Shown: piece after piece, positions 14,359-17,035 of the stretch
Layout of the letters: each line of letters opens with the position of its first letter
How positions within the stretch are numbered: the stretch's first letter is position 1
From: Candidatus Omnitrophota bacterium
GTDB lineage: Bacteria; Verrucomicrobiota; Verrucomicrobiia; Limisphaerales; UBA1319
Direction: 5' to 3'
DNA: 17,035 bases
Assembly: GCA_023473405.1 (NCBI GenBank)
Contig: JAMCZD010000146.1
Location: 1-17,035 of the forward strand
Program-made: the position numbers and the translations under genes
The notes under the pieces: model-generated
The model's input: the letters and a program-made list of their open reading frames with translations, nothing else
Database searches by the model: none
What the model was told of the DNA's origin: nothing

Positions 14359-15339
14359 CACGATCTTGCCGGACAGGGTGCCGGCATGGGCGAGGGTGTT
14401 TTCCTCCTGCAACCGATGGGCGGCTGCCGCTTCCGACAATGGCAAAACGCGATCAATCACGGCATGGAGTTTGCCTGCGGCGAACCACCCATTGATGTCC
14501 TCCGCGCTGGGCTGCTGCTCCTGCGCGCTGTAGCCGAACATGGCGAAACCGTGCAAGGAGCACCCCTTGACGTAAAAGGGGCCGACAGGAAAAGGTGGAC
14601 GCGCCTCCCGTCCGGCCATGAGGATCATCCGTCCGCGCGGGGCCAAAGCGGCCACGACTCGATCAAAGTCCGGCTCGCGCGCGGTCTCCCACCACACGGA
14701 AATGCCGTCCGGAGCCGACCTGCGCAACTCGGTGCCGATGTCCACACTCCGGTAATTGAAGGCGAGGTCCGCGCCAAATTGGCGGCATTTTTCGACTTTG
14801 GCATCGCTGCCGGCGGCGGCAATGACGCGGGCGCCTATCGCCTTGGCAATCTGGATCACGGCGGATCCCACTCCGCCCGAACCGCCATTGATAAACAGCG
14901 TGTCGGTGGGCAGCAATTTGGCCACCCGTACCAGGCCGAGATGCGCGGTGATACCAACGAGTGCCATTGCCGCCACGGCTTCATCGCTTGCATTCGCCGG
15001 CGTGGGATACAGCCAGGATTCATCCACCACCGCCCACTCGGCAAAGGTCCCCTGGCGCCCCAGCAATCCCTGGTTGCTCCCCCAGACGCGGTCTCCGGGC
15101 TTGAATCGCCGGACCATCCGCCCCACCGCTTCCACAATCCCCGTCAGGTCGCACCCGACGATATACGGCATGGGCAATTTCATCGTTACCTTGCCGCCGC
15201 GCAGGTAGGTGTCGATGGGATTTACCGACACCGCTTTGACCCGTACCAGGACTTGGGTGTCCGAAGGCGCCGGCTTTGGGAATTCGCCGTAAACAATATT
15301 TTCAGGCGGTCCAGTCTGATTGATAAAGGCAGCTTTCAT
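14347..15339 (-). CDS. Zinc-free quinone oxidoreductase, MDR superfamily
   Basis: A 330-residue medium-chain dehydrogenase/reductase of the quinone oxidoreductase (zeta-crystallin) type, which uses NADPH to reduce quinones or enones in the cytoplasm. An N-terminal GroES-like domain covers about 1-120, with SVNPIDTYLRGG at 38-49 and PGDRVWG at 81-87. The Rossmann domain carries NGGSGGVGSA at 151-160 for cofactor binding. The four-cysteine structural zinc site and catalytic zinc ligands of alcohol dehydrogenases are absent. The start is ATG 15337-15339, four bases after the preceding FAD oxidase gene, so the two are co-transcribed. The substrate cannot be predicted. The stop lies inside the 3' end of the convergent cytochrome gene. 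Confidence 0.88.
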   Translation of the reverse strand: MKAAFINQTGPPENIVYGEFPKPAPSDTQVLVRVKAVSVNPIDTYLRGGKVTMKLPMPYIVGCDLTGIVEAVGRMVRRFKPGDRVWGSNQGLLGRQGTFAEWAVVDESWLYPTPANASDEAVAAMALVGITAHLGLVRVAKLLPTDTLFINGGSGGVGSAVIQIAKAIGARVIAAAGSDAKVEKCRQFGADLAFNYRSVDIGTELRRSAPDGISVWWETAREPDFDRVVAALAPRGRMILMAGREARPPFPVGPFYVKGCSLHGFAMFGYSAQEQQPSAEDINGWFAAGKLHAVIDRVLPLSEAAAAHRLQEENTLAHAGTLSGKIVLRP

Positions 15340-15343
15340 ATCA

Positions 15344-16723
15344 TCAAATGAATTTGCCCGGGTTCAAAATGCCGCGCGGATCCAAGGCCTTCTTGATGGT
15401 TTGGTGCAGCGAGCGGACTTCGGGCGAAGTCGCCCAGTCCCACCATGGCTTGCGGGACAATCCTATGCCGTGCTCACCGGTTATAACGCCGCCCCAGGCC
15501 AGCACTTGACCGAAGAGCGCGTCCAGCACCGCCCGTGAACGCACCTCGATTCCGGGCTGGGTCTCGTCCACCATGACGTTGACATGAATGTTGCCGTCAC
15601 CGGCGTGGCCGAAACAGGCGATGGGCAATCGATAGCGCCGTTGCAGGCGTTCGGATAGTGCGAATAGGTCCTCGAGTCGGCTCCGCGGCACCGCGATATC
15701 CTCGTTGAGCTTTTTCAACCCGGTGTCGCGCAAGGCGTAAGAGAACTCGCGACGCAACTGCCAAATGCCTTCGCATGATTCAGCTCCAAAAGCCCGGCGG
15801 ACGAATCGCGGACTCGATTGGCGGATAATTCTCTCAACAGCGCTTAATTCACCCCGGACCGACCGTTCCTGGCCGTCCATTTCAATAATCAGGTGAGCCT
15901 GGCATCCGGCAAGCAGGTTGCTGCCCGTCCGCTTTTGCGCCGCTCTCAAGGTGAAGGCGTCGGCGATTTCCATGGCGCAGGGCAGGAATCCACCGGCGAA
16001 CACGGCCCGGATAGCCTGCGCCCCGGCCGCCATCGAAGGGAAACCGACAGACAGGCAGGCGCGAAAAGGCGGGAGGGGCAGCAGCTTCAAGGTGGCTTCG
16101 GTGATCACGCCCAACATGCCTTCGGACCCGACGAAAAACCGGGCGAGATCGAACCCGGTTTTATTTTTGTGCGTCCGGCTGCCGAGCCGGACCACCGAAC
16201 CATCGGCCAAAACAACTTCGAGCCCTAGAACGTAATCGCGGGTCACGCCGTATTTCAAGCAGCGCGGTCCGCCGGCGTTGGTGGCAATGTTGCCGCCGAT
16301 GAAGCATTCCTCCCGGCTCGCCGGGTCCGGCGGATAAAACAAACCTTTTTTTGCCACCGCATCTTGCAAGTCACGGGTAATGACACCCGGCTGCGTCACC
16401 ACTGCGAAATCACCCGAATGAATCTCCTTGATGCGGTTCATTCGCTCGAGGGAGAGGACGATGCCGCCTTGGACGGGCACACACGCCCCCGCATAACCGC
16501 AGCCCGCCCCGCGCGGAGTTACGGGAATCCCATGTTGATTGGCAAAGCGCAGGACTGCCGCCACCGACACGGTGCGGCGGGGCAATGCAACGGCATCGGG
16601 CAAATGGGCCGCCATCCACTTATCGCCAGCATGCGCCTCGCATGTGGCTGAATCGAGTCGCAGATCACCGCCCGGCAATTGCTCTTTGAGCGAACGCAAC
16701 AGGGACAACCAGCGGGCTTTCAT
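15344..16723 (-). CDS. FAD-linked oxidase, GlcD / D-lactate dehydrogenase family
   Basis: A 459-residue flavoprotein of the GlcD/DLD family, which oxidises a 2-hydroxy acid such as glycolate or D-lactate and passes electrons to a quinone or a partner subunit. The FAD-binding PCMH-type domain covers about 45-215. It shows TPRGAGCGYAGACVP (69-83), GGNIATNAGG (143-152), LKYGVTRDYVLGLEVV (156-171) and FFVGSEGMLGVITEATL (196-212). The C-terminal domain has FGHAGDGNIHVNV at 371-383 and GEHGIG at 416-421, both typical catalytic and metal-site regions. The end, DPRGILNPGKFI, is classic for the family. No iron-sulfur domain is attached and no glcE or glcF neighbour is visible, so the natural acceptor is uncertain. 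Its ATG overlaps the stop of the upstream DUF2007 gene. Confidence 0.9.
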   Translation of the reverse strand: MKARWLSLLRSLKEQLPGGDLRLDSATCEAHAGDKWMAAHLPDAVALPRRTVSVAAVLRFANQHGIPVTPRGAGCGYAGACVPVQGGIVLSLERMNRIKEIHSGDFAVVTQPGVITRDLQDAVAKKGLFYPPDPASREECFIGGNIATNAGGPRCLKYGVTRDYVLGLEVVLADGSVVRLGSRTHKNKTGFDLARFFVGSEGMLGVITEATLKLLPLPPFRACLSVGFPSMAAGAQAIRAVFAGGFLPCAMEIADAFTLRAAQKRTGSNLLAGCQAHLIIEMDGQERSVRGELSAVERIIRQSSPRFVRRAFGAESCEGIWQLRREFSYALRDTGLKKLNEDIAVPRSRLEDLFALSERLQRRYRLPIACFGHAGDGNIHVNVMVDETQPGIEVRSRAVLDALFGQVLAWGGVITGEHGIGLSRKPWWDWATSPEVRSLHQTIKKALDPRGILNPGKFI

Positions 16724-16944
16724 GTCGCCGAAGGTTCCCGACTTGCCAACAGCGCGCGCGCCTCTTCCGCCTTGTCATCCGGCACCTGAACGCGAATTCC
16801 GCCGGTAGCCAGAGAATAACCGTCCATGCTCAACGCGGCCAATTCACCAGCCACATTGACTTCAAACTCCCCAGCTTCGAGACGCGAACGCACCAAGTCG
16901 GCATCCGCCGGGCTGAAGGTTAGGTAAACAGTGACCCATGCCAT
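16720..16944 (-). CDS. DUF2007-domain small protein
   Basis: A 74-residue protein with the compact ferredoxin-like pattern of DUF2007 (putative signal-transducing, PII-like). It has a first strand VTVYLTF (4-10), the helix ADADLVRSRLEAG (13-25), a segment GELAALSMDGYSLATGGIRV at 33-52, and the closing helix DDKAEEARALLA (56-67). The function of this family is not established. The start codon at 16942-16944 gives a complete domain. The gene leads the minus-strand operon and ends in a four-base ATGA overlap with the FAD oxidase, so the two are probably translated together. Confidence 0.8.
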   Translation of the reverse strand: MAWVTVYLTFSPADADLVRSRLEAGEFEVNVAGELAALSMDGYSLATGGIRVQVPDDKAEEARALLASREPSAT

Positions 16945-16973
16945 AAAGACAGGGTAAGCTTGTAGAACGGCAT

Positions 16974-16985
16974 TTCAAGCTTGAA
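16974..16985. promoter_or_regulatory. 12-bp perfect palindrome upstream of the DUF2007 operon
   Basis: TTCAAGCTTGAA reads the same on both strands. With a one-base bulge the symmetry extends outward to CAT and ATG. It lies 30 bases upstream of the first start codon of the minus-strand operon, where an operator or promoter element would be expected. Short AT-rich palindromes also occur by chance. The remaining 16945-17035 sequence shows a short GC hairpin, GGCGG/CCGCC, and nothing else I can interpret. Confidence 0.25.
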
Positions 16986-17035
16986 TGATGAACGGCGGGG
17001 CCGCCCTGCCGATTTGGAAACCCGGGATACAGCAG

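Noticed and set aside
14386..15351. A 321-residue open frame on the plus strand opposite the quinone oxidoreductase
   Set aside because: The minus-strand product has a clear Rossmann motif and full family length. The plus-strand product is low in hydrophobic cores and has no motif.
1..17035. CRISPR arrays, tRNA or rRNA genes, insertion sequences, phage genes
   Set aside because: Reading through the window I found no regularly spaced repeats, no cloverleaf-like sequence, no transposase motif and no phage-type gene.

Overview
The window is GC-rich, gene-dense bacterial DNA, most likely from a member of the Verrucomicrobiota. This rests on the style of the GrpE-like, DUF2007 and respiratory proteins, recognised from memory and not tested by a search. 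Positions 1-14 match the end of an Illumina library adapter, so the left edge is probably the raw end of a short-read (perhaps metagenomic) contig and not natural sequence. No gene-free stretch exceeds about 260 bases. I saw no tRNA, rRNA, CRISPR array, insertion sequence or phage gene.

Left part, minus strand (38-2776): a membrane-anchored HtrA/DegP-type serine protease with two PDZ domains, and upstream of it a membrane-anchored protein with a GrpE-like fold. Both look like protein-quality-control genes. A roughly 250-base divergent region (2777-3025) holds a candidate promoter and several strong hairpins, and leads into the main operon.

Centre, plus strand (3026-14358): one tightly packed respiratory operon. 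It begins with a complete alternative complex III (ACIII) set: actA (pentaheme cytochrome c), actB (molybdopterin-like/iron-sulfur protein, broken by a frameshift near 4894), actC (NrfD-like quinol site subunit), actD (DUF3341), actE (monoheme cytochrome c) and actF (second NrfD-like subunit). A small one-helix membrane protein and a CcoS-like assembly protein follow. Then come the subunits of a cbb3-type (C-family) haem-copper oxidase: ccoN, ccoO, and a membrane-anchored monoheme cytochrome in the place usually held by diheme CcoP. Many junctions are four-base ATGA start/stop overlaps. The set reads as a quinol-to-oxygen chain: quinol oxidised at ACIII, electrons passed through the ActA and ActE hemes to the CcoO and monoheme cytochromes, and oxygen reduced at CcoN.

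Right part, minus strand (14347-16944): a three-gene operon converging on the respiratory operon with a 12-base overlap of 3' ends. In transcription order it encodes a DUF2007 protein, a GlcD-type FAD-linked oxidase and a zinc-free quinone oxidoreductase of the MDR family.

The most notable points are an ACIII and a cbb3-type oxidase built as one transcription unit, the reduced one-heme CcoP-like subunit, the actB frameshift, the missing lipobox cysteine in ActE, and a structured leader before actA. I do not see a wholly new system. The ACIII-cbb3 arrangement is the best candidate for something under-described.
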